Assembly (NCBI GenBank): GCA_021160945.1
Contig: JAGHBQ010000036.1
Span: 1 to 6,333, forward strand
DNA from: Thermoplasmata archaeon
Lineage (GTDB): Archaea > Thermoplasmatota > Thermoplasmata > Thermoplasmatales > Aciduliprofundaceae
Reading direction: 5' to 3'
Length of the DNA: 6,333 nucleotides
Program-made: the position numbers and the translations under genes
The notes under the pieces: model-generated
Databases searched by the model: none
What the model was told of the DNA's origin: nothing
The model's input: only the letters and a program-made list of their open reading frames with translations
In this document: positions 1 to 6,333 of the stretch, piece after piece
Layout of the letters: each line of letters begins with the position of its first letter
How positions within the stretch are numbered: position 1 is the stretch's first letter

Positions 1-525
1 AAAATTTTTTTTTTTTTTTCCTTTCAGGGGGATTTCAAAAAAACCACTGGAAAAACCCTTGAGGTTTACCATATATTTGAAAGAATCTTTAAGTGAAGGT
101 GTCGTATAAATGTTTTTCTCAGTATTGTTCAATAATTCCGTGATTATAAGAATCCGGGATTTTTTGTTGTGAGGCACTCTGAGAAGATATTCATTTACCA
201 GTGCAGGGATAAATTTCACCTTATTCCAAGGCCATGTAATATAATATACACCAGGGGGGGCATCCGCTATCCACTCCATATAAGCCGTTTCTATAGAATT
301 GAAATCCACGCCCCATACAACTGGTATACCTCTATCTGCATACTCACCAAGCAATTTAACAGTATGAGGAAACAGTTTCGGGTCGAATATTATTTTCTCT
401 TTGAATATGGCACCACATTCTCTGCATATGAAATATCCATTTTTATCTCTCTCAACAGGGCCAGGAGTGGTATGGGGAGCGTGACACGAGGGACATGTGG
501 GATAAAGATGATAGTATTTCCTCAA
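1..525 (-). CDS. Uncharacterised zinc-ribbon protein downstream of drmC (C-terminus beyond the window)
   Basis: I do not recognise this protein. The frame is open for 175 codons from a TTG at 525-523 to the left edge, so the C-terminus is missing. Start choice: the frame has a stop just upstream, no ATG or GTG comes before the cysteines, and the TTG has GGTGAT 6 nt before it (537-532). The TTG also overlaps the drmC stop as TTGA, which suggests translational coupling. Residues 11-37 form a likely zinc ribbon (CPSC at 11-14, CREC at 34-37). Next comes a region with alternating predicted strands and helices, including GIPVVWGVDF (66-75) and SRILIITE (123-130). This could be an alpha/beta nucleotide-binding or nuclease-type domain, but no catalytic motif is clear. 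The composition looks like real protein, and arginine codons are mainly AGA/AGG as in the neighbours. Its place at the end of a coupled DISARM operon suggests a defence accessory role (inference). The last residues, encoded by an A15 tract, may be unreliable. Confidence 0.72.
   Translation of the reverse strand, partial: MRKYYHLYPTCPSCHAPHTTPGPVERDKNGYFICRECGAIFKEKIIFDPKLFPHTVKLLGEYADRGIPVVWGVDFNSIETAYMEWIADAPPGVYYITWPWNKVKFIPALVNEYLLRVPHNKKSRILIITELLNNTEKNIYTTPSLKDSFKYMVNLKGFSSGFFEIPLKGKKKKNF
5..19. repeat. Homopolymer T15 (A15 in the coding strand) at the window edge
   Basis: Fifteen consecutive T on the plus strand, read as A15 inside the fourth gene, where it encodes a lysine run followed by Asn-Phe. 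It lies 4 bases from the edge. It may be a real slippage-prone tract or an artefact of a contig end. It is not a credible terminator: the T run lies on the strand opposite to the operon's transcript, and no hairpin is visible next to it. Confidence 0.8.
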
Positions 526-944
526 TCTATCATCACCTTTATAAGTTTAGTTAATTTATATGCTATCTCCTCATCCTCAAGATATACCCCTACCTCATAG
601 TTTTTGAAAAATCCAGAGAACGTGAAGTTTGATGAGCCTATAAGTATTTTCTCTCCATCAACAATTATTATTTTAGCATGAAGCATTATGTCTCTCAACA
701 GATGTATTTTCAGATTTGGGTGGGAATGAATATCCGCTATCTCCGTAGTGTATATATACACTTCCACACCCCTCCTCAGTGCTCTCTCAATCAGAGTTAT
801 AAGTTCTCTGGAGGTAAACTGGTACACTGCAATAAGTATACTGTGTTTTGCCTCATTGATAATTTCTTCAATTCGAGAGTATACAGATAAAAGACCCTTC
901 CCAAGCCATTTTTCTCCTGAGATTACTATTTCTGGCTTGGACAT
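522..944 (-). CDS. drmC: DrmC, phospholipase-D-like DISARM protein with a single HKD motif
   Basis: A 140-residue PLD-superfamily protein. The catalytic HKD motif is intact: H89, K91 and D96, followed by GSSN at 103-106 and a conserved-looking glutamate (NYEVGV, E117). The N-terminal half fits the PLD fold, with the strand SILIAVYQF (35-43), a helix over 46-58 and the strand VEVYIYTTE (60-68). There is only one HKD copy. Proteins of this kind, such as the endonuclease Nuc, complete the active site by dimerising, so a homodimer is expected. DrmC proteins are usually longer as I recall, so this is a short form. Members of the family are nucleases or phosphodiesterases; in DISARM the role of DrmC is the least settled of the core proteins. 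The start ATG at 944 has GGTGAT 5 nt upstream (955-950). The gene begins 6 nt after the drmB stop, and its TGA stop overlaps the TTG of the next gene. No signal peptide or membrane segment is seen, so it is probably cytoplasmic. The PLD assignment is firm; the name drmC depends on the gene context. Confidence 0.88.
   Translation of the reverse strand: MSKPEIVISGEKWLGKGLLSVYSRIEEIINEAKHSILIAVYQFTSRELITLIERALRRGVEVYIYTTEIADIHSHPNLKIHLLRDIMLHAKIIIVDGEKILIGSSNFTFSGFFKNYEVGVYLEDEEIAYKLTKLIKVMID
532..538 (-). promoter_or_regulatory. Ribosome binding site deciding the TTG start of the fourth gene
   Basis: AGGTGAT on the minus strand, 6 nt before the TTG at 525-523, inside the 3' end of drmC. It matches the GGTGAT portion of the 16S anti-Shine-Dalgarno complement and has nearly the same spacing as the site before drmC. 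It is the main reason for accepting a TTG start that overlaps the drmC stop. Confidence 0.7.
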
Positions 945-949
945 CTCTC

Positions 950-955
950 ATCACC
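950..955 (-). promoter_or_regulatory. Ribosome binding site of drmC
   Basis: GGTGAT on the minus strand, 5 nt before the ATG at 944-942. It overlaps the drmB stop codon (953-951), so ribosomes finishing drmB end on the binding site for drmC. Confidence 0.72.
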
Positions 956-2942
956 CCACAATTATATGCCTGTCCAGCCATCGGTTTCCATGTTCGCATG
1001 AGGTTTCTGATACAAAAAGACAGCTATAACATGCTGCACCATTGGGATTTTCAGGCTTTTTATATACAGCTATACAGAGTGGATCATTTGAGCATACTTT
1101 AAGAGAGTTTATAGCTTTTCTGAGTATATCATTCATATTTTTTACTATTGACACAAGACCACCCATTGATCCATCTGCACTGGGAGAGGTAGTATAAAGC
1201 AGTATTCCTCCATTTTTGTGATCGCGAGAGAGATATATTCTCTCCCTGATGGAGGCCATAGAATACCCTGACGTCATATAGATTGCCTTTATGAGGCTGT
1301 GTGAGAGCGTATGAAGCCACACAAAAATCGGTTTGTATGCTACCTCACTCCATGGAGATATTCTTTTGTAGTTTTCATGGTAAGTATCCTTTATCCAGAG
1401 GCTGGCAATATCTCTTCTTCTGTCAAGTAATTCCTGAATATCTTCAGGATTGCTGAATGTTATGAAAATCCCCTCTCCAGAACCTATATATCCCGGATAC
1501 CATACCTCATCACTGTATCCATCACGATAACCAATATCTTTCACCTGAGGAACTCCCCATTCCGTATCTTTTTTTTCTGCACACTGCTGTTTGCAATTAT
1601 ATATGGATCGTACATATCCTATCTGTGCAGTTACCGTACGAAGTTTTTCAACAGGATATACATCCAGTTCGGGAGTATATTCAGTTGGTTTCACAGATAT
1701 CTTGGGGGCAATTGAGAAATTACCATTTTCACTTGAATGTGGAGAATATAGGGCGTTACTGGCAGCCTCAAGAATAGAATCAAATTCTTCATATATGTAA
1801 TTCATAAATGATATATTTTCCGAGGGTTTCGCCAGAATGATAAGTCTCTCCATAAGCTCTATAAGTACCCCCCCATCAAGAAGTTCAGATTTTTTATTCT
1901 TTAGAATGTTTATAAATTCCTCTTTCAGTTCAGAAGTAAGTTCCCCTGCATCCACATCAATTTGGAGTTCCTCCTCAAGAGCTGATATAAAACCGGGGTT
2001 TTTCACATCCATTTTTTTCATAATGTGTATCATGGTGCGTCTTATAGATGAATTCTGAAGGAGTTCTGCTATTCTTCTATCCAGTTTTGGAATTGTCAGA
2101 AGAGAAATAGTGACAGGACTTCTCAGAGCAGAGGATTGTCTCTGGATAACTTTCATATATTCATCACAGTTACCGCGTCTATCGGGATCTGTTAAGTATG
2201 GTGGAGGAGGCATGCTTTTACCTTTATAGATTGGCCATTCTTCTTCAGGAAATCTTCCAGTGCATTTGAAGGATTTTCTGTAAATTTCACCCATTGTTAC
2301 AGTTGAACCGCAATCCGGACATTCGATGATTATGCTGTCAAGTGTACTTCCTTCCGGTTTCCAGTAGAACCACATATCAGATAGTGTCTTTCCGCATGCC
2401 TTATCTCTATGAACTGCCCTGTTCCAGTCCACCTCATCCATATGTCCCTTGGGGCAGGCCATAATAAATCTTACCTGTGATATGTGTTTGCTGCTTTCCA
2501 CAGTCTCTCCACATACAGGACATTTTGCTTCAGGAGAATTGGCATAGAAGAGTACAAATTCTTCCTTGAATCCCTTTTTCTTATGTGCCTTTGCATTGTA
2601 GCATATAAAGTATCGCGGGAATATATGAGTTCCATATATTATGTTCTCATATGCTGAGAAAAACTTATCAGAACTGGTGGGAATTCTAAATATATGTACG
2701 CTTCTCTCTCTATTCATAATTGCTCTAATAACCGCACTCATTCTGGTATCTGTTATCTCATATCTCTTCAGGAGATTAGAACTCACTCCACCCCTGGCTA
2801 AAAGTCCATATTTATCAGGCATAGGTATAAGTCTTGCACCTTTTTTTGTTTCTATAATTGCTCCAGGGCCATAGGTAAGTACAAAATTGGATTGTCTTAT
2901 ATTTTGGATTTCAGTTTTTCTTCCTCTTACCATATACATCAC
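951..2942 (-). CDS. drmB: DrmB, DUF1998-domain partner of the DISARM helicase
   Basis: A 663-residue protein, numbered from the GTG at 2942. The N-terminus carries RQSNFVLTYGPGAII (16-30), typical of DrmB-type proteins. A cysteine-rich zinc-binding region follows: CPVC (141-144), CPKGH (163-167), C183, CPDC (208-211) and C227. The middle (about 280-400) is helical, with a proline run PPPP at 245-248 before it. The C-terminal DUF1998 region includes WLHTLSHSLI (542-551), SIRERIYL (564-571) and GGILLYTTSPSADGSMGGL (578-596). A final cysteine cluster has C617, C623, C638, C641, C649, H651 and LDR at 656-658. In characterised DISARM, DrmB binds DrmA to form the DNA-engaging core; DUF1998 proteins also partner the MrfA helicase. 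Three starts compete: GTG 2942 (GTGA overlap with the drmA stop), ATG 2939 (TGATG) and ATG 2933. The last is best placed for the Shine-Dalgarno-like GGAGTGTGAT at 2947-2938. I give the longest form; the choice changes at most three residues. It is probably co-translated with drmA. Confidence 0.93.
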   Translation of the reverse strand: MMYMVRGRKTEIQNIRQSNFVLTYGPGAIIETKKGARLIPMPDKYGLLARGGVSSNLLKRYEITDTRMSAVIRAIMNRERSVHIFRIPTSSDKFFSAYENIIYGTHIFPRYFICYNAKAHKKKGFKEEFVLFYANSPEAKCPVCGETVESSKHISQVRFIMACPKGHMDEVDWNRAVHRDKACGKTLSDMWFYWKPEGSTLDSIIIECPDCGSTVTMGEIYRKSFKCTGRFPEEEWPIYKGKSMPPPPYLTDPDRRGNCDEYMKVIQRQSSALRSPVTISLLTIPKLDRRIAELLQNSSIRRTMIHIMKKMDVKNPGFISALEEELQIDVDAGELTSELKEEFINILKNKKSELLDGGVLIELMERLIILAKPSENISFMNYIYEEFDSILEAASNALYSPHSSENGNFSIAPKISVKPTEYTPELDVYPVEKLRTVTAQIGYVRSIYNCKQQCAEKKDTEWGVPQVKDIGYRDGYSDEVWYPGYIGSGEGIFITFSNPEDIQELLDRRRDIASLWIKDTYHENYKRISPWSEVAYKPIFVWLHTLSHSLIKAIYMTSGYSMASIRERIYLSRDHKNGGILLYTTSPSADGSMGGLVSIVKNMNDILRKAINSLKVCSNDPLCIAVYKKPENPNGAACYSCLFVSETSCEHGNRWLDRHIIVG

Positions 2943-2947
2943 ACTCC
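2938..2947 (-). promoter_or_regulatory. Ribosome binding site of drmB, one base longer than the ideal match
   Basis: GGAGTGTGAT on the minus strand lies across the end of drmA. It equals the ideal GGAGGTGAT with one extra base. GGAG is 1 nt from the GTG at 2942, 4 nt from the ATG at 2939 and 10 nt from the ATG at 2933. By the spacing seen for drmC and the fourth gene, the ATG at 2933 fits best. The TGATG overlap still makes re-initiation at 2939 possible. Confidence 0.5.
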
Positions 2948-5900
2948 AAATGAGGTTGTCTCTTCAGTATCTCTTAATGATTGAGGAGCATTCTCATACA
3001 CCACCTTTACGTTAATGTCCGGGTTTTCCTGATGAAGAATATCCCCCAGCACAATATGATGAGGATATTTTAGTTCTCCTTTCCATGCGTATTCATAAAA
3101 TTTGAATCTCTGCGTTTTTCCTATTTCCTGAGCGATATTTCTCCATTGATCTGCCTTGCTTTCTATAAAGGTTTCAAGATACTGAGGTCTGATATCTACT
3201 TTAACCAGATTCACTGCATCTTTCAGTCGGGCTGCGAGATTCCAGACCACCTTTTTTATCTCTGCGTAATATGTTTTTATTATTCCAGCCTTCTCATTAT
3301 CGTACCATTCTCCATTTACTCCACACATATTTCTTATTGTACTTACAAGAGCCGGACCTGCAGCCCTATCCAGAGCACCCCGTGAATAGGGTGCCACGGC
3401 CGGGGCCTCCACACCTAGATGAAGCCGCTGGTGATAGGATGAAAACATTTCATAGTGACTTAAATCACGTGGCTTGGCAGCATTGTAAAAAGTCACCACT
3501 AGAGCACATTTCTTTCGGCCAACCCTTCCTGTCGCCTGAATGTATGCGGATGTTGTTTTTGGCTGTCCATCGACAATCATGAGAGACAGGTGTGGAATAT
3601 CCACACCTGTTCCAAACATACTTGTTGTAAAAATTGCATCTTTCATATTCTCTATGGAATTATGGATATCCGTTTCCATATCTTCAAGAAGTAAGGGAAT
3701 CTGCGTTGATTTAATTCTGCTTGAAAGTTCATAAACTTTGAGAGGATCAAGTTTTCTTGAGGAACCAAGGTGCTTCTCAAGTCTCTCCACGACATCCTCT
3801 CTGTACAGAGATCTTGCACCTCCGAGTTCTCTTATGGAGTTAAAGTATCCCACAACGGTCCAGTAATATTTGAGGTCATTGGAAGCATCTCTTTTCCGCA
3901 GGTTATCTCCAGTATACAGTAATCTGGACCATATTCTTATCTGTGGGGTATGCGGGCCTTTTCCTATAGCTGCAATGCCCATATATACTCTTCCGGGATT
4001 ATCTGGGTTCCATTGCTCCTTCATAGCAGTTGGATATTTGACAAAGAAACTATCATCTATTGAGAGCCCGTATGGAGGGAATATAAAAAGATGCCTTGCA
4101 AAAAGGGATGACACCTGATGATCAGCCTTTTTTATTGTTGCTGTTGAGGCTATGTATTTAGTGTTTGTGGTTTTTCCGAATTTCGTTTCCCAGCACCTTC
4201 TGATTATTGTCTCCGCAGCTGCCTCATATATCCCAAACATGCTCCCTAAAGGTCCAGTGACCAGATGAAGTTCATCCTGAATTATGAGTTCAGGAGGCAA
4301 AAATCCATCCTTCATCCTCTTTGTTTTGTCATCGGGGAATTGTGTAATTGCCTTCTTTTTATTTCTTATTCCAGTTTTATAGAAAGGTGAATATTTTGGG
4401 AGAAGATCCACGTGCTTGTTACGGAAATAACCGATGAAGGGATTGTAATATTCAATATTGCCAAATATTGCAGAGGCACGTGGTTCAAAGGATAATCTTG
4501 CTATTTTATCTACAGTGGAAATAACCACAGTTGGTGCTCTATGATATATCTGATCATCTACAGTGTAAGCAGGGATAGGTAAACTGTTAGAGTCATCAAA
4601 TTTGGGTCTGAGCGGGACATTACTGGTGTTTATATGGTTATTTAATTCACATCTGGGATTGGTACAGTAAATACCAAAATCCACAGGAGTATCAGACCGC
4701 TCTGGATGATATATCGGGAAATATCCAGGATAATTAACATTTATGGAGAGCGATTCTATACCCATTCTATTCAGAATCTCCCAGATTCTTTCTATATCCT
4801 CTTGGGTTATATGTCTCTTTTTAGAAAGTAGAAGGATCGTGAGAATCGCATGATCCTCTTTAACATCAATATGGATATTCTTTATCTCTAGGTTATTCTC
4901 TAATTTTTCTTTTAATTGTCTTTTAATATTTTCAGAATCAAGATTGGTATTTTCCATTTTCACCCTCCAATGGAGCTTATGATCCTTTCCGGGTGGAAGA
5001 CCGGACTCTGGAATTCTGAGCCAGGAACCACACACAGGGCACTTCACTATCTGAGCCGGGTCATTATAATCATCTGAGTAAATACCTTTTTCTCCTTGCA
5101 AAATGGATAGAGCCCCGTTCTTACCGTAGAGATGGTTCGGAGACACTCCTGAGCCCACCCACATACCAATAGAGAAAGGCTCAGGACCATAAATGAGATC
5201 CTCTTTTAAATCACATTTATCAGGCCTCCACCCCATGTATCCTTTTTGAGTTTTTTCGGTTCTAAGAAATTCCGCTGCAGTTATCATTTTAAGGATTCTT
5301 CTGAACTGCTGTATGGTAAGTAGTCTCAGGGTATATCTTGTTATTACGGCTGTGCCATATCCCAGATGAGTTCCTCTGTTTTTAAGTCTTCTAAGTGCAA
5401 TTACATATGCCATTATTGCAAGATATGCCTCAGTTTTTCCACCACCTGTTGGAATCCACAGGAGATCAACATATTTCCGGTATTCTGAATTTTCATTGTA
5501 AATCGGTTCAAGGGACATCAACAGGAATGCAAGCTGAAAAGGACGCCATCTGAAATCAAGTTTCTTTTCTTGATATTTATTTTGCCACTCATTTTGAAGC
5601 CATATCACTCTATTTGAAAAGTTAAATGCCAGTCGAGCATAAGGATCACTTTTGAGAAGATTTATTCCATCTTTAATCCTTTTAAGAGCTGTTTTCTGGT
5701 GTGCAATGAGGTTATCCAAGATATCGCTGAAAGATTCATTATTTTCTTTTAAGGCTTTACTCTTTTCTATATTTTTCTGTATCCACATTTCATACATTTC
5801 TGTAAGAGGAGAGAGGCATTTATCAATCTCCTCAGGATCCCATGTTTCAGAGAGTGTTTTTGGATCAAAGCATGGGGATTGTGAATACTCCCATTTGAAA

Positions 5901-6333
5901 TCCGGGTTTGTAACCGCAAAGAGGGGTACAAACTCACTTCGCACGTCAGGTTTTTCAAATTCCTTGCATTCTTCGTTCACTTCCATATCTGGCCATGTTA
6001 CTGCAGTTTCAATTATATCTGGAGAGTAATCCACATCCTTCCATATCGCAGAGCACAGAAATCCTCTGGCTTTTGGTTTTTTATCTCTGTAAAGAAAATT
6101 AAAAATTTCATTATCTGGTTCCTCTTCGAGGGTTTTGAGCTTTCCTGAAATTACATTCACTCTTATAGAGGGCTGATATATGCAACTCCTTGCGATGTTT
6201 CTTGTTTTTTCACCCCCTTTTCCCTTCTCATATTTTAATTTGTTAGCGAGAATTACTGCTACAATCGTACTCTCATCATTCTTTGAGATTATTCTAACAT
6301 GAAGAATAATTTTTCCGTCATCCTTATCATAGA
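2939..6333 (-). CDS. drmA: DrmA, SF2-type DISARM helicase (N-terminus beyond the window)
   Basis: The visible part is 1130 residues, numbered from the codon at 6331-6329. ATP-driven helicases of this type translocate on DNA; in DISARM, DrmA pairs with DrmB to engage invading DNA. Motifs in order: RWRPFQ (261-266), Walker A PTGGGKT (294-300), motif Ia-like TAVITRYTLR (327-336), zinc-binding pairs CPVC (431-434) and CTNPRC (556-561), APTVVISTVDK (599-609), motif II DELH (686-689), motif III STAT (729-732), motif V GTGVDIP (907-913) and motif VI QATGRVGR (932-939). After motif VI comes a DrmA-like tail including SRGALDRAAGP (983-993). All key ATPase residues are intact. The GTG at 6160 is unlikely to be the start. 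It is the first ATG or GTG in the frame, but the frame stays open upstream to the edge and encodes protein-like sequence such as GKIILHVRII (6-15) and IYQPSIRV (51-58). About 120 residues separate the two cysteine pairs, which looks like an inserted domain. Its stop overlaps the drmB start region. A close alternative, an MrfA-type helicase, is usually shorter and lacks a PLD neighbour. Confidence 0.93.
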   Translation of the reverse strand, partial: YDKDDGKIILHVRIISKNDESTIVAVILANKLKYEKGKGGEKTRNIARSCIYQPSIRVNVISGKLKTLEEEPDNEIFNFLYRDKKPKARGFLCSAIWKDVDYSPDIIETAVTWPDMEVNEECKEFEKPDVRSEFVPLFAVTNPDFKWEYSQSPCFDPKTLSETWDPEEIDKCLSPLTEMYEMWIQKNIEKSKALKENNESFSDILDNLIAHQKTALKRIKDGINLLKSDPYARLAFNFSNRVIWLQNEWQNKYQEKKLDFRWRPFQLAFLLMSLEPIYNENSEYRKYVDLLWIPTGGGKTEAYLAIMAYVIALRRLKNRGTHLGYGTAVITRYTLRLLTIQQFRRILKMITAAEFLRTEKTQKGYMGWRPDKCDLKEDLIYGPEPFSIGMWVGSGVSPNHLYGKNGALSILQGEKGIYSDDYNDPAQIVKCPVCGSWLRIPESGLPPGKDHKLHWRVKMENTNLDSENIKRQLKEKLENNLEIKNIHIDVKEDHAILTILLLSKKRHITQEDIERIWEILNRMGIESLSINVNYPGYFPIYHPERSDTPVDFGIYCTNPRCELNNHINTSNVPLRPKFDDSNSLPIPAYTVDDQIYHRAPTVVISTVDKIARLSFEPRASAIFGNIEYYNPFIGYFRNKHVDLLPKYSPFYKTGIRNKKKAITQFPDDKTKRMKDGFLPPELIIQDELHLVTGPLGSMFGIYEAAAETIIRRCWETKFGKTTNTKYIASTATIKKADHQVSSLFARHLFIFPPYGLSIDDSFFVKYPTAMKEQWNPDNPGRVYMGIAAIGKGPHTPQIRIWSRLLYTGDNLRKRDASNDLKYYWTVVGYFNSIRELGGARSLYREDVVERLEKHLGSSRKLDPLKVYELSSRIKSTQIPLLLEDMETDIHNSIENMKDAIFTTSMFGTGVDIPHLSLMIVDGQPKTTSAYIQATGRVGRKKCALVVTFYNAAKPRDLSHYEMFSSYHQRLHLGVEAPAVAPYSRGALDRAAGPALVSTIRNMCGVNGEWYDNEKAGIIKTYYAEIKKVVWNLAARLKDAVNLVKVDIRPQYLETFIESKADQWRNIAQEIGKTQRFKFYEYAWKGELKYPHHIVLGDILHQENPDINVKVVYENAPQSLRDTEETTSFGV

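Noticed and set aside
1..20. T-run as a transcription terminator
   Set aside because: The T tract is on the plus strand, but all genes are read from the minus strand, where it is A15 within an open frame.
240..260. G7 run near 254-260 as a sequencing frameshift
   Set aside because: The zinc-ribbon frame reads straight through it as Ala-Pro-Pro-Gly with sensible sequence on both sides.
169..600. A 143-codon plus-strand open frame
   Set aside because: It lies antisense to the end of drmC and to the zinc-ribbon gene. The minus strand here has cysteine pairs, a ribosome site and operon continuity, while the plus-strand product has no recognisable domain.
3271..3582. Plus-strand open frames inside drmA (also 5652-6029 and 3870-4118) and inside drmB
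   Set aside because: They are antisense shadows of strongly supported genes, with low-complexity products and no recognisable motif.
951..6333. MrfA/MrfB-type repair pair (helicase plus DUF1998 protein)
   Set aside because: The helicase is much larger than MrfA as I know it, the N-terminal motif of the DUF1998 protein fits DrmB, and a PLD gene follows directly, which is the DISARM triplet.
522..6333. Dpd (7-deazapurine DNA modification) cluster, which also contains helicase and PLD genes
   Set aside because: No deazapurine insertion or biosynthesis genes are visible, and the DUF1998 protein between helicase and PLD matches DISARM. Only the missing flanks leave some doubt.
1..6333. CRISPR array, tRNA, rRNA, insertion sequence or attachment site
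   Set aside because: No direct repeat series, RNA gene, transposase or inverted-repeat ends were seen; almost every base is within the four minus-strand genes.

Overview
The window is one minus-strand operon fragment carrying the three core genes of a DISARM anti-phage defence locus. In transcription order these are drmA (SF2-type helicase, 5' end beyond the window), drmB (DUF1998-family partner) and drmC (single-HKD phospholipase-D-like protein). A fourth gene follows, a zinc-ribbon protein that I do not recognise and that runs off the other edge. Assignments rest on recognised motifs and on the helicase / DUF1998 / PLD gene order; no database search was possible.

Organism: probably an archaeon. 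The DNA is moderately AT-rich. Where I read codons in detail, arginine is mostly AGA/AGG and isoleucine is often ATA. Two of the three visible start sites have GGTGAT 5-6 nt upstream, and the third has GGAGTGTGAT. All three match the GGAGGTGATC complement of the 16S rRNA 3' end that archaea use heavily. Bacteria share much of that sequence, so the call is an inference.

Layout, read right to left on the minus strand. At 6333-2939, drmA is open through the right edge, giving 1130 visible codons. At 2942-951, drmB overlaps the drmA stop. At 944-522, drmC follows after 6 nt. At 525-1, an unnamed TTG-start gene overlaps the drmC stop by 4 nt and is cut by the left edge next to an A15/T15 homopolymer. 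There is essentially no intergenic DNA, so no internal promoter or terminator is expected and none was seen. The operon promoter must lie beyond position 6333.

How the parts work together: in characterised DISARM systems DrmA and DrmB form a DNA-binding helicase complex, DrmC is a PLD-fold protein, and a DNA methyltransferase marks host DNA as self. No methyltransferase, DrmD or DrmE is recognisable here, so the class (I or II) cannot be assigned. The most novel points are the coupled zinc-ribbon fourth gene, an apparent insertion that splits the zinc-binding cysteine pairs of DrmA, and the half-size DrmC.
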